A stretch of 64,000 nt of DNA. Origin: Aurelia coerulea. Its lineage: Eukaryota > Cnidaria > Scyphozoa > Semaeostomeae > Ulmaridae. Location of the stretch: contig CM076948.1 of the NCBI GenBank assembly GCA_039566865.1, positions 10,117,001-10,181,000 of the forward strand, given 5' to 3'. Positions within the stretch are counted from its first letter, which is position 1. Each line of letters starts with the position of its first letter. The notes below the pieces were generated by a model, which was given only the letters and a program-made list of their open reading frames with translations, was not told the origin of the DNA and ran no database searches. Both the position numbers and the translations under genes were made by a program. Below, piece by piece: positions 1 through 12,361 of the stretch.

Positions 1-1960
1 CTGCAAATGGCTCCAGAAATCAGAAATCATTAGAAATTGCCTCCAATTTTGAGATATGATAGCAGTAAAGGAGTTTGGGCTATTGCTGAGGTCAGTATGC
101 ATAATTGCTGAAATTCTTATCTGTATATCTCATTTGTAGCGATTTCTATAGATATTTCAACGAAGGTCAATATTCTTCGACCGGAAAATGAACGCAGCTC
201 CGGCCCCAAACAAGCTGTGTGCCTAAACATGTAAACAACTCTGGACGGGCATCCCCACAACTGATTTATCAAAAAAAATTGCGAATAACTGAAGTATTCT
301 AGCATCCATTTCAGTTTTAGTGAGGGTACTAGAAAATTTACCTCAAACGACCGATTTTGTCTCCAGGGGCTAGAAAGCGGTGATTTCATTGGCTGACAAG
401 CATGAAATTGGATGATTTCCGCATGCTCTGACAACCAGTAAGGATTTGAGCCTTATCTTCTGCTCACAAGAACTGAGAAATGGCTTCTTACTATAGCTTT
501 TTTAGCTGTGGAAATGTTTGTTTTTTTACATATGAAGTCATTTTGCAAAAAATATTTTGTCAGTTGATTTTGCACCTTCCCCATACTAAAATTACAAATG
601 ATGAATAACAGACCGAGTTAACAGACAACCGTTTAAAAATAAACATAAAGGCGGTAACATTCGGAAATTTTCATATGTTCACTTACTGAGATGAAAAAAA
701 CATCTTGTCGTTAAAATCTGAACCACTGTTGGTTGAAAATAAAGCAAATTTCTTTGTAAGTCATCCCGCAAACATGGAATTGAATAAAGATTATACGTCG
801 TTCGACAAAGGGCCTAAGACCTTCATAGCCAGAAGTTGCTAGAATGGCTTCTTTCTGCCAGACCAAACATGCAAGAGGAAATGCAACACAGTCTACCATT
901 ATAATCTTGAGAAATTCCAGAGACAACGTCCGTTCTTATAATGCTAGCATGATTAACATGGGAAATTTCTCAAGGGCAGCTGCAGCAAAAGCCGCAGAGA
1001 AGAACCTGTGGTTTTCTGTAACAGTCTGAGATCGCTCCTATCTTTTTCTGACATAGTGGTTCTTATAAAGAAAGGGCTTAATCGGCCAAATAATCCCGCT
1101 GCATGCATCTGAAAGCCAGGAAATTTTTATGAAGATCATCTGCAAGTTGCAGCGAGTGTTGACCAGCTAGCTGCAAACTGTCTCAATGTCTGCCATAGCA
1201 GATTAACATGAAAGAACATTACACAGATAAATGAAGGATCAAGCCAGGGGGGACTCGATTCTTTGGATGACGGGGAAGTGCTGCCCAAAGTTTTATGGCA
1301 AGGTCCATCTTGAGTAACAAGAGTCTGTTGAATTTCCCACATATCAAGTTATTTCGTATCACTTTTAATGTACATCGGTGAAGATACTTATGCTACAAAC
1401 CAATTGTCAGAACTAAAACAAAGACATCCAACGATAGAATATAAATCTCGACAATGTTTTTGTTACCTATCAAAATAAAAGCTACCATTCTTATTGGAAG
1501 AGTTACATTTTTAGATCCATATTTCGGGATTTCTGAGGTTCAAACCCCATCCATATGGGTGGCACGCACCCGTTGCTCTTAATATGGAAATTACCCCCGG
1601 GGATCAAGGTATGATTAATTCAGGAAACAGCATACGCAGTTAAATAGCAAACCTCAAGAATGATGTTAGCATCTTTCACGAAACTGTGTCTGATATGGTA
1701 TTATCCATCCATCTGCTTCGTGCTAAGAAATCTTGGGGGAATTGGAAGTTTAGCTATGAATTCACAAATTCTTGGTAGCTTAAAGTTGAGATCATGCCCA
1801 AATTAAAGAGATTTTCATGCAAAAATAAAAAGTTCTTAGTTGCAGATACTCTCAAATTGAACTCAAATTTTGCCTGTATACTTTAAAAGCCTTTGTTAAC
1901 AAAAGCCCTCAAAAGCCCCATCTGTTGAGTTGCTGGTATCTATTGGATATAACAAAATCT
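1..1960. other. Unannotated region, no supported gene
   Basis: AT-rich sequence with a few short open frames on both strands (for example 117-434 and 711-926 on the minus strand). None has a recognisable domain or a convincing pair of splice sites. Some of it may be decayed retroelement sequence, but I cannot assign it. Confidence 0.4.
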
Positions 1961-2039
1961 GCTTCGAAATTAGCCGCTGTGGAGGACACAGTTCATCCAA
2001 ATTTCCCCCGCGTCCAATTGCTCTAGATAAGTTAGCCCC

Positions 2040-2195
2040 TGCGAAGGACACAGTTCATCAGAATTTTCCCCGCGCGTACGTGTTCGTGCGTTGTTTGTGA
2101 CACTCCTCGTCTTCGCACAGGGAAATAACCCGCGCGATGAGGCCTTATGACAAGGGGAAGTCCCTCGACCATCTTTATAACTGAAGACAGATCTT
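2040..2195 (+). promoter_or_regulatory. Putative promoter of the 52-residue gene
   Basis: A GC-richer island in AT-rich surroundings. It contains two CCCGCGCG blocks (E2F-like by inspection), an AAGGGGAAGTCC block and a TATA-like CTTTATAA about 65 bp before a GTGAGT splice donor at 2261. The order CCCGCGCG, AAGGGGAA, CTTTATA is repeated in the tandem units at 35.25-36.0 kb, with roughly 70% identity over about 85 bp by eye. The promoter role is inferred from this layout and from the spliced gene downstream. Confidence 0.45.
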
Positions 2196-3268
2196 GGTCG
2201 TTTCAGTACTTTATTGAAGCTACACATAGAAGATCAAACTGCTATACCGAAAAAAGAACGGTGAGTTTTTTCCTGCATATGCTTTAACGTTATGATTTTA
2301 TTCTAATGTGAAATTATGATTTTTTACTATTTGCGTATGCGTCGATTTGTCAGTTATCAGCTTCTTTCATCTTCGATCTGAAATCGGAAAATCATATTCT
2401 GTTAAAAAGGAGCAAAGGTATAGCACATGTTGTTGGAAGCTTGGGAAGATTTGATCTAATTTCCATACGTTTACACCTAAAGTAGCCAGGCTTGTTGCTG
2501 AGAAGAGATGCATAGGTTCTAGGACACTGATTCATATCTTATAAGCTCACTTTCTTGAACTCTGACTAAAAGCTCTGTGATGGAAGGCCTTTTTTAGTTT
2601 TAGGAGAGAAGTCATTGAGAATTTTTCACGTTGTACAGATAGATAATACTGTTTGGTAACGGAACAATTTGTTAAATATTTTCATCTGACACTGGTCACA
2701 ATGAATTCTAAATCTTGATCAGAATTATGAAACAAAGAGAGTAAGGCATTACACCATTTGAATTACTGATAGATTTTGTTTCGTACATAATTTGGAAATT
2801 GTGTCTAGCACCAAAACCATTTATTAAATACTTTCTTTGGACACTGGTCACCGAGGGTCAACGATGTTAATATTGGGAATCCTTGAACTAAAATAATTTC
2901 CCAAAGCTGAAATCAGCCAATCAGAGAGTAATACAACTTTTAATGTGGTCAGTGTAATTTGTTTGTTTGTTTGTTACCTTATTTACATTCGATCGTTATA
3001 TAATCAACTTTGGTGAACAAAATCAGCCGTTAATTGCCAAAGATGGGAAGCTGGTAAGGTGCAAAGTAAGGGAGAATTGCAGTAGAAATTGATACAGTCA
3101 ACCAATCCCCTTTTTTAAAACATGTCAAACCCTTTTCAGTCCAAATCTTGTTTCATATACTGTTATAACTTGACAATAGAATAGGAATAATTCGATCGGC
3201 ACCTTCATTTACTTTGACCAATTTTGATCTTGACGTTTGTTTTTCTCCAGATAACACAACCATAAAAT

Positions 3269-4108
3269 ATGGATGGACAACAAAGATCAAAGACACAAGC
3301 AATAACACGTGATGTTATCAGTCTCGGATCTACACTGACAGGCCCACGTTGTCATGAACGAAAACCAAGTGGACCACATATGGGCGACAGGTAGGGTTAC
3401 CCTACAAAATTTATACAAAAGACTTATGCACCCTCATTTTTTCTCAATAACTTATTTCTTTGCCTGAAGCCACATTGTCTTTTTGAAGACCCCGTGAACC
3501 TCAAAATCCTTTGCAGTTTCACAGTGAGTTTCACACTGCATGAAATCGATGTTGTCGTAGGGCTTTTTTGCACTGTCAATCTTGAACTGAATTTTGCAAT
3601 GCCATCTCTTGTGAGCTCAAACTCAAATCTTGAGTGAAAATGATTGAAGGATTAGGACTGCTCTGTTCTATGTAGCTATTTATGTTCCCATTGCATGATG
3701 CTCATTGCTAAAAAATGTGGCCAATATGATGTCTTGATGGTTTGAAAGCATGCAATGGATCATGGGAAGCACATGGTCTTTAATGTTAAAGGCATTTTCC
3801 TTGTTGAAAGTAGATATATTATACCTTCAGTGCATCAGGCATGTTGGTTCAATGGCTGGACACATCTTTTAAAGACTTTCAAAGACCTTTTTAAAACAAT
3901 TTTGCATGTTTCAATGTCGTCAATAAGAAAATAAGACATATTTACAATAGTTGATATTAGCAGGATCATGGAAAAAGGCCAAAATATTTCGCACCCCTGT
4001 TCACATGAATCAAATCAAAACAGTTTAATAGTAAATAACGCCCCTTGAACAATTTCTTTTCACATTTTCAGGTCCTCAAGTCGCCCAACAGTTGCCAGCA
4101 AGCGATGA
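3269..4108 (+). CDS. Small spliced gene, 52-residue protein of unknown function
   Basis: The coding sequence joins 3269-3390 and 4072-4108. A non-coding first exon ends at 2260 before GTGAGT. Intron 1 is 2261-3250 (ends TTTTTCTCCAG) and intron 2 is 3391-4071 (GTAGGG to TTTTCAG). The ATG lies 18 bases into exon 2. Exon 2 gives 40 codons plus two bases, and exon 3 completes an Arg codon and adds 11 codons before TGA. The product is basic and Ser/Arg/Lys-rich, starting MDGQQRSKTQ and ending RPTVASKR. It has no signal peptide or membrane segment. Candidate poly(A) signals AATAAA lie at 5196 and 5217. I do not recognise the family. The gene is supported by consistent splice phase and the upstream promoter-like block, not by homology. 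Confidence 0.5.
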
Positions 4109-5240
4109 TTTAGATATGTGCGTGTTTCAAGGAAGTCTTTAGCCAAATGGAAAATGTCCAAGAGTATTACGAAGACCAGAAGCGAAAGGGCTGTCAAAAA
4201 TATGAAGTGAACTCTTGCACATTCACGATTGTTTAAAAAACCTCAGTGAATCCAAATGTGTTCAAGCTGAACAATCACCATCTTGGACACTCTGCTCTTG
4301 GACACCGCATCTCCTCGGACATGGATTGCTCTAACAGTATTTGAAATGACTGGTATCAAGAGAACAATGGCCATTGTCACTTAGGGTCCTTTGCGAGCAC
4401 GCCACAATTTTAGACTGTCTTAGAACAAAATTTGGCCTGGACAGAAACCATAGATGCACAGTATAGCAATTGAACTGATATAACAATTCATTGAAGTAAA
4501 ACTTTCATATTAGTTCAACTGCTAAGTTGTGGATCCATGGTTTTAACTGAGTTAAAATTAAATTTCCAGACAGTCTGAATGTTCAGTGTCTTTGCAAAGG
4601 ACCCTGGGAAACAATGGCTCTTTAATTTAGAGAAATTTTCTGTAAGGTATCAGTGTTGTTAATTCGTATTTCATCTTGTTGTTCTATCGTTTCGAAAATA
4701 TCGTTTACTTACTTGGTTTTTATTCATGAAACACTTGACACTGTGACACTGTAAATCCACTTGGTTTGTCAAAACGATTTACTGTATGAATATCATACTG
4801 CAGAGAGGATGCAACCGAACCAATTTGTGTACTTTAAATTGTTCATCTTGCTGATGCTTGAACTTGATTTTTTGAACGTTTAATCAGTTCGAAATGCGTT
4901 TATTCTCTCTCAAACCAGTAACTGGGCAAAAATCGCATTCCGTGGTACGCTTAGCCGGTTATCCACCCCATGATATTTCCTTTGAAATAGGGTCTGGTTA
5001 ACGGTTATGATATGCTCAAAACATTCAAAAGATTCGCTTTTCGACTTTCTCTTCTAACGTAGAATTAATTTGCTTTGATTTTATTTGATATTATCTTTTC
5101 TACCCATGTAGCCCCTGAGTTGGAATAACATGCTGAAAACTTACAGTAACTTATAACTTACAATCAATACAATATTTGTTCTATTCAATCAAACTAATAA
5201 ATTACAATTTGTCATAAATAAACAAAGTAACAGGCTATCG
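4109..5240 (+). other. Probable 3' UTR and downstream flank of the 52-residue gene
   Basis: No open frame or repeat is recognised here. Two AATAAA hexamers (5196-5201 and 5217-5222) could end the transcript, and an ATTAAA near 4555 is an earlier alternative. The extent is inferred only from these signals. Confidence 0.3.
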
Positions 5241-5604
5241 ATCATAACATTCTTGGACTTTTTCCCCGAAAATTTGGTCGTTTTACCAACATTTTAGTGA
5301 CTAAAAACGATAAATTTACAATTTATTTTGCACGTTTCATACTTAAAAAATGTCATGCATTTATGGTTTGTGCATTAAGCTTTCAATGAGTTGCTCGTCA
5401 GAATTTGCACAAGTGAATATTGTTGAGGAAGGTGGAAATTATTACTAAGATGGGATTACTTTCAGTTTCTGTGAACGGATGCATATAGAAATGAAGATTT
5501 ATATCAAGCTATCAAGTTGTTATCTAGAATTTGAAAAAGATCTATTTTTCAGTGCTTTTGAGGTCCTTTTTTCGAAATTTCCCATCAAAAACAAATAGTA
5601 GATT

Positions 5605-5700
5605 CTTCAAAATAGGGGCGTTTTGCAACGATCTAAAGGGCGTGGTTACAGAAAATTTTCCCGGGGGCAAGCCCCCAGACCCCCAATTTTCCTCCTCCCT
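5605..5700 (+). repeat. Dispersed repeat with GGGGGCAAGCCCCC core
   Basis: Contains GGGCGTGGTTACAGAAAATT followed by a G-run/C-run palindrome and CAGACCCCC. Related copies lie at 25825-25900, 27110-27190 and 44275-44350 in the same orientation, always with a 'GGGCGTGGT...AAAATTTTCC...CCCCC' layout. It is probably the interior of a DNA transposon. The short ORFs over it are by-products. Confidence 0.5.
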
Positions 5701-5816
5701 TGCGCATCTAGCTTCAGCCTCACCTCCAAAAGTAAAAACGAAAGTACTATTCGATATTCCTCTTTGCACCTCCTTTTTGAATGAAGAATTTCTTACTTCA
5801 GTGCCAAAACTGTTAA

Positions 5817-7452
5817 CCCTATTTTAACCGGGTAGAAAAAGTGATTTTCTACCGGGGGGGGCGTTTTTCACCCCCCTGTTTTTCTCTGCAAGTATAACAG
5901 CTATGACAATGAAACTTGCACTGTGTAATAATTGAACAAAGGAGAATCTAAAGATAGCATCAATCAATCAGTAGTCACGTGATTGGTTTCTAGGCAACCA
6001 AAAACAATGCAAATTTTGTGAAAATCGAGCTATTTGCAAAAAAGGGCCAATTATTAGCAAATAGCTTGATAAAATTGGCAAAAAACCATCCAAATACCTG
6101 CTTGACACCATTAATTTGTAGTTTCATATGGTTTCATACGGATATTTGTGGTTTCTAATAAATTAACTAATTAAATAATGAAAATTTGATTCAATGCAAA
6201 TTGTTTGCTCAATAATTATGATTTAAAACCATTAATTTTGAATATTATTGATGAAATCAAGTACCTTCATTGATATTTGAGGTAATTCCATCAGTTTTGC
6301 ATGCAAAAATTACTCACTCATTAGAAATATGACGTCATAAAGATTGATGACGTCAGCAAATTTTTCCGTTTTCACTTTTTAGAGCTACAAGCGAGTTTCT
6401 TAAAATTTTCGTTTTCGAAAACACTGAAAACCATCAAAAAACGTTGATCAAATTTTCTAAAGAATCAACATGAATGGACAAAGGGAAAACATTTTCAGCG
6501 TGATTTGGAGATTTGGAAATTAATTATTGTAAACTTCTGCACGAGCGTTATTTCAATGATTGGCCTGTTGCGAAATTCTATTGTAGTTACAATAAAGTAC
6601 CGCCCCAAAAGCAGTCACAAAATCAAAAATGTAACAAGAATCCATGCTTGCTGGCCCCATGACTTGGCCTCGCTTGTCTTTTTAACCCCTTTGACACAGG
6701 AACACAACCTGCACCAAAGCATAAATTCAATGACATTACAAAAGAAAAGACATTCCTTTATACCCTTAAAATATTATTACATTTCTCCCAATATAGTACG
6801 AACTCTCATAAAGCAGCTTACAATTAGTCGATTTCTAAATCCCAAATCACCACGAAAAAGTTTTCTCCTTGTCCATTCATATCGATTCTTTAGAAAGCTT
6901 GATCGATGTTTTTTGATCGTTTTCAGTGTTTTCGAAAACGAAAATTTTAAGAAACTCGCTTGTAGCTCTAAAAACTGAAAGCAGAAAAATTTGCAAAAAA
7001 TCCTAGAATTTAATTCAGGCTTTCTGCTAACTATTAAGTCACAAATCTTCAAACTCGGTCCTGTTTACGATTTATCGTGGCCTGCCAAACGTGCATAGTT
7101 TATTTTGGCGCACCCGGTAGAAATAATAAAGTGCTGATGTCAGCAAATATGAATAAATTATATATCAAATGAAAGCACTCATTGAGACGAATCGAATGGT
7201 ATATATTGTTGAGATTTAGTAACAAAGAAAGAAATTAGAGCCGTTTTAAAGAATTTCTTTGTGACCACTCTCCAAATATGGGCATGTAGTGGTCACGTGG
7301 TCGAAAAAAGGTCTTGAAATTTTTATTTTCTGATTGCCAACTAAATTTTAGGAAAAGTCAAGACGTTTCAGCATTGTAGGTAGCATCGTTTGGGAGCTAT
7401 TTAAAAAAATCCGACAGGGGGGACGAAAAACGCCCCCCTGGTTAAAATAGGG
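5817..7452. mobile_element. piggyBac-like non-autonomous element (TTAA type)
   Basis: The left end is TTAA then CCCTATTTTAACC. The right end is GGTTAAAATAGGG then TTGA, a one-base-mutated TTAA. Each end has a hairpin of a G-run, a short loop and a C-run (5848-5876 and 7416-7437). A second inverted pair, about 6365-6500 against 6850-6985, makes the interior fold back. There is no transposase frame. The interior carries TGACGTCA at 6330 and 6348, and CACGTG sites near 5977 and 7295. A truncated relative lies at 44690-44993. Confidence 0.65.
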
Positions 7453-8465
7453 TTGATAAGTTCTTCGAATCTAGAAGCATTTCTGCACTCTGCCTATTTT
7501 AATGATGGCAATCTTAGGTTGACTTCAGCGTTACTACGAAAACCAGCAGTAGCATTGTTGACTCTCGTAAACATGTCTTTTATACATTAATCAATATGCT
7601 CCCAAACAGTTACCCTGGGCTCAATTTTTAGGCTCTTGTACCCAAGGCACCTAACAGTGGATCATTTCATCACCCGAGAAACTGGTAAAGCGGTCGCATC
7701 AAATGGATCGTTGGTGACAAGTTTGCAGCCCGATTGTGTAGTTTCTACAATTTTTCATTTGTTTTCAGTGCCAAGCATTGGGTTTGTTCTTTGAATTCTT
7801 TGAAGTTTAAGTTTTTCTTTTTTCATAAAGAAGCACTATTCTACGTACATTAGACAACACATCACATCAGCACATAGAGAAGAGCATTATTGTAAGTAAA
7901 AAAAGTCCCAAAAGTTAGTGAAAACCTCAGTTAGACCCCGCTTACACTGTACAGCTTTTAGAGGGATGGGGGCTTAGAATGAGTACAATTGGTCGTAAAT
8001 TTCATTGGTTTTCTTTACTTTTGATCTGAACCTTTTCGCGCAATCTCTATCTGTTTGAGCGAGCAATTCAGTGCAATAAACGAATAGGTAAAGCGATTCA
8101 ATTCAATAGATAGGAAATACTAGAGTTCTCGAAATTGCGAGGGAAAACTGGTACGAATTGTAATAAGTGCAGGGGCAAATCCTATAGGCAAATCCTATTG
8201 GACATAGGTGCCATCTAGTTTATAGTTTTGCAACTGGTTTATAGTTTTATGACAACTTTCTGACGACTTTTCTGACGAGTTTCTTCCAGGGCGGAAGCTG
8301 CTTATTAATTCTCCTAGGAACTATAGAAGACTCTATAGGATATTGAATTATATTATAAATTTCACCCTTGAAATCAAAACATTTCCTCTCTGGTTGATAG
8401 TTTTGTAACTGGTTTATAGTTTAGTGACGACGTTTGTGACGAATTTTCTGACGAGTTTCTTCCTT
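7453..8465. other. Unannotated intergenic sequence
   Basis: I see no ORF, repeat end or splice pair that I can defend. From 8225 to 8460 there is an imperfect duplication of 'GTTTATAGTTT...GACGA...TTTCTGACGAGTTTCTTCC'. Confidence 0.35.
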
Positions 8466-8469
8466 CGAA

Positions 8470-8695
8470 AAAGACACCTCGATCAAAAACTTATTCAAGG
8501 AAAGCCTCTCCATGCATACCTGCAAAAAATTTCAAATGAAACTTCTGAAGTATTTCCTGTTGCCATTTGAAATTTTGTCAACTTTGGGTTATCCAATGGT
8601 ACTTTTCCCAAAGAATTGAACGCTGGAGATTTAAGTTCCCTCTTTAAAAAAGGAGATACCATTTCAAATGAAAACTATCGACCTATTACAGTGTA
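8470..8695 (+). pseudogene. LINE reverse transcriptase fragment (N-terminal RT region)
   Basis: Reading through one stop, the plus strand gives a FVNFGLSNGTFPKELN segment followed by GDLSSLFKKGD and NYRPIT. This is the start of the RT domain in many non-LTR elements. The rest of the domain is missing, so this is a short remnant. Confidence 0.6.
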
Positions 8696-8802
8696 TAATT
8701 GGTATCAAACATATACGAAATATTGAATCAAAATTAAATGCTGCCTCGTTTCCATTGTTTCAATATACATTGTTTCTTGTCTCCGGCATAGGATTCAAAA
8801 GT

Positions 8803-9486
8803 GAACATTTTCAAAATTTTACCTACCTTCATAAGGCGCAACCAGGACAAAAAATTGCTTGAAATTTCCCAAATTCTTTTGAAGAAATCTACTCTCCAGG
8901 TGTTTGGGTATGTAATGTTGGATTTATTTTATTGCAAAATCTTGCCCCCGGTTCCTGCGTCTCTGAGTAACCGTACGTTTATAGCAACCTGAACGATAAA
9001 TCTGGATAATGAAGAAGGGTAAATGACCTATGCAATCAGAAGCTAAGCTTTAAATGTTAAGGCTTCGTGACCTGATTGCTAGGCCAATAGTTACTTTGTG
9101 CCAGTCGCGTCCTGGTATCGTATTATGAAAAATGGGAGTTGAGAGATTCTTTAATCAGGTAATGACTGAGCTGCATTGCATATATTTCTTGCTTAACCAT
9201 ATCCAGACCCTAATCAATTTTCCACCCAGCTAGTCGAGTATCTCTAGAATAGTCTAGCTTTTTATGACTTTTAGTTTCTATCGTGGAGACATCCTTTCAT
9301 GTCAATTTCTAAAATTTTGGCACTGATTCAGGGGGTCAACACATGACTTTAAATGATATTTTAACCGGCATCCAAACTTTTACTCCCAAACATCTGGAGA
9401 GTAGATAGCTTTAAAAAAATTCGGGAAATCTCAAGCAGTTTTTTGTCCTGGTTGCAATTTATGAAGGTAGGTAAAATTTAGAAAAA
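8803..9486. repeat. Foldback element
   Basis: Positions 8803-8915 (ACCTACCTTCATAA..., CAACCAGGACAAAAAA) are the reverse complement of 9395-9486. A third copy of the arm lies at 16710-16825. The interior shares the 'CACTGATTCAGGGGGTCAAC' region with the TTAA elements near 15650 and 50150. No coding frame is recognised. Confidence 0.55.
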
Positions 9487-9520
9487 TCTTCACGGGTTTC
9501 TTTTGTCTCCCTCGCTTTTT

Positions 9521-9850
9521 AGCCGTCTGATTGGTCCGTGAAAATGAGGCTTTGGCGGTTTCGACCATGGGCCACGAGCAATTAGCCTACGAGTAGACCC
9601 ATTATCCTACAGAATAGAGGGTCTACGAAATAATGAGATAAAGCTTGCTACGTCTGTTCAATTAATGATGTTAATCCTCTATTCAAAAATTTGTGTGAAA
9701 CCCATCTAAACAAAGGCTGCATAAATTAAGTTCTAGAAACCTGGAACTGTAGTAGCAAGGTTTCGCTCATTAATTCGTAGACCCTTTTCTCCTGATTGGT
9801 CCGTGAAAATGAGGCTTTGGCGGTTTCGACCATGTAAGGCCACGAGCAAT
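9521..9850. repeat. Short hairpin MITE between two direct repeats
   Basis: The segment 9627-9785 is a hairpin: GGGTCTACGAAATAATGAG at its left end pairs with CTCATTAATTCGTAGACCC at its right end. It is flanked by direct copies of CTGATTGGTCCGTGAAAATG and downstream sequence (9521-9576 and 9793-9848). An inverted copy of the flanking sequence lies at 16590-16680. Confidence 0.5.
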
Positions 9851-10089
9851 CGGCTATGTACGACGAATGATTCCTATGCTCTTCAAGGCCGACTTTGTAT
9901 CATAAAGTCTTGCATCACAAAACATTCCTATAGAACGATTCCATGCGCCTTAGCGAGGCACTCGTGAATTGTTTTCACGCATTTGGTTCAATCAGTCAAT
10001 GCAAACAAACAAAAGTGCAAAACCGGGTATCTTTTTTAGCGAACCCAAAACAATGTTTTGTTCTTTTTATGTTTTGCATTGATTGAAAT

Positions 10090-10797
10090 AAGAACGAAAA
10101 GGGGGGGGGGGGGGGGGGGGGCTAAATTAGCCCCCCTCAGAACTCCGAATTAGACAAGGGCTAGAAAGATGAAATTTGGTCATAATATGTAACTTCGTGT
10201 GAAACTTCCGAATATCTAATTCATTTTACTCTAATTGTTATATTTTTGATGACGTCATCAATTGTCTTTGTTTTAGGCCAAGAACAGTACTCTTCTGTAA
10301 AAACTTTCTTCAGAGAAATATTATGCTTCTCATAACTTTAATTGACAGATAAAATATCAAAGTTTCTGCAGAACATAGTTTATTGAAAAAATTATGAAAT
10401 TTATAAACTTCTATTTATTACCTAAATTCATTAGATATATGACGTTACGAATGACGTAATACAATAGAAAAACCAAAAAAGGTTATTTCCATATTGTCTT
10501 ATTGATTTATGGTTGCTCTGAAAATTTCATCCATTTATCTCACTTCTGTCAAGAATTATCTTAGTTTGAAAGGGTTTGACAGTAAAACAAACAAAATATT
10601 TAAACTACTCTCTGAAAAAATTGTTATATTTCCAAAAATACATGACATATCTTGTAGAAATTTTGGTGAAAGATGCGAAAAGGATAGTTAGGAAAGTCAC
10701 CAAAAATAATTAGAAATAATTAGAAATTATCATAAAAAAGATACCCAGACAAAACTGGTAAGGGGGTTAGCCCCCCCCCCCAGTCCAGATAGGGTTA
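10090..10797. mobile_element. piggyBac-like element, left end missing, with a 21-G run
   Basis: The right end reads AGTCCAGATAGGG then TTAG, close to the GTCTGGATAGGG|TTAA end of 14951-15822. The left G-run (10101-10121) opens a hairpin with loop GCTAAATTAGC, and the right hairpin is near 10763-10785. TTGATGACGTCATCAA lies at 10246-10261. The expected TTAACCC left end is absent. Confidence 0.5.
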
Positions 10798-11765
10798 GGT
10801 GGCAAGGGAGGGTGCCTGTTTAGCATCAGGTTCAAGTTGATTCCAAAACTTAGGTCCACGAAAAGATATAGCCCTCTGCCCATTGTTAGTGTTTCGTAAT
10901 GGTAACGAGAGATCAGTTTCGGTGTTTCTCAGTTCAAATCTGAAAGGTACTCCGGGACCAGACCATTTAGCGATTTGCACTCTGTGGTAGCTGTTTCGTT
11001 TCTAATGATATAATTTACAGTAGGCCAATTTAAACTGCGAATTAATGCCATAGCAGGCGTATCAAATCTACTTTTAGTTACAATTCTAGCTGCTCGATTT
11101 TGCAACTTTTGCAAGGTTTGCAGTTTAGTCACCCCACAGCACCCCCACACCGAAAAACAGAACCGAAAATGGGGCTCGACGATACCCCTATACATTTCAC
11201 TCAACGTGTTTTGAGTTAAATGTATAGTAAAAATTTCCTGGAATATTTAAAAAATCCAATTGCACGAGAAACCTTAGTACGGAGATTGTTAACGTGTTCT
11301 TCCCAATTCAAATTCCTATCGATTATCACACCCAGATACTTTGTTTGGTCTACATTTTCAACCTGATAGTCACCAATAAAAAATAATGGATGATCAACAG
11401 TCTTATCGGTAATTTTCTTAATTTTGGGCTGGGAACAAACAATCACAGCTTGAGTTTTAGAACATCCAAAGAAAGTTTATTACCTTGCAACCATCGCTTC
11501 AAATCATTCAGTTCACTATTCAGAGTTTGGTTTATATCTACTAAGCTCGAAGAAGAGTAAGAAATACTGGTATCGTCAGCGTACATGGTCACGTTACCTT
11601 TCTTGAGAGAAAACGGAAGATCATTGATATAAATCAGAAACAAAAGGGGGCCAAGACAAGAAACCTGTGGCACACCACAGCGAATATCTTCGATTTTGGA
11701 ACATACCCCATTTACTTTGCAGAATTGCTTTCTATTGGTTAGATAGGACGTAAACCAAGTAAGTT
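10798..11765 (-). pseudogene. LINE reverse transcriptase, 5'-truncated and frameshifted
   Basis: The minus strand, read from 11760 downwards, gives [39 protein letters not shown] (the RT catalytic block), then YLGVIIDRNLNWEEHV, MYRGIVEPHFRFC and LQKLQNRAARIVT. This is the C-terminal half of a CR1/Jockey-like non-LTR RT. At least three frame changes break it. It ends abruptly at both sides, next to two copies of the TTAA-element terminus (10780-10797 and 11772-11795). Confidence 0.75.
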
Positions 11766-12361
11766 CAAAATCCTAGTCTGGATAGACTGGATAGGGTTGA
11801 AATGAAATAAATGAAATAAATGAAATAAATGAAATTCTGAATATTTTTCAGATTATTCTTCTCCTTGCGTGTCTCTTCTCGCTTGCACAACAGGAGAGTT
11901 AGCCATCAAAGTTTGATCACATCGCTTGTAGCTTGCTATAGTTGCATTCGTAGATACCATCATCTATATTACCTGTACCGGGTGTCCAAAAAAAAAAAGA
12001 TTTCACAGATTCACAGAGAAAACAGATTTGATGGGCACTAGCGATGAGAGTATCAGTCAAATCGATCCCAAATAAGTTTTGAAGTACTCTTCGATAGTTA
12101 ACTTGAAGATTAATACCTCGTTTGTTGATATTGGCGCATCGAGAGTTGAAATATTAATCTCGAAAGCCAAAATTTGCGTCCATCTACAAACCAGAGCTTT
12201 TGGGTTTTGGCCTAAACTGCTAACGCGCTGGTTAGGGGAATCTCCTCAGTCAAAGACATTTTTGGACAAGGATCGGTCCTTTGGGTACCTGTTTAAAAAG
12301 AACGTAAAAAACTGAAAACTAACAAGCAAATAAATCAATATAGTCACCAAGGAATATTGTT

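Noticed and set aside
1136..1342. Possible retroelement pol remnant
   Set aside because: A faint resemblance (LWQGPS) to retroelement pol text is too short and broken by stops.
10101..10136. CRISPR-like or origin-like structure around the 21-G run
   Set aside because: No spaced direct repeats; it is the subterminal hairpin of a TTAA element in a eukaryotic genome.
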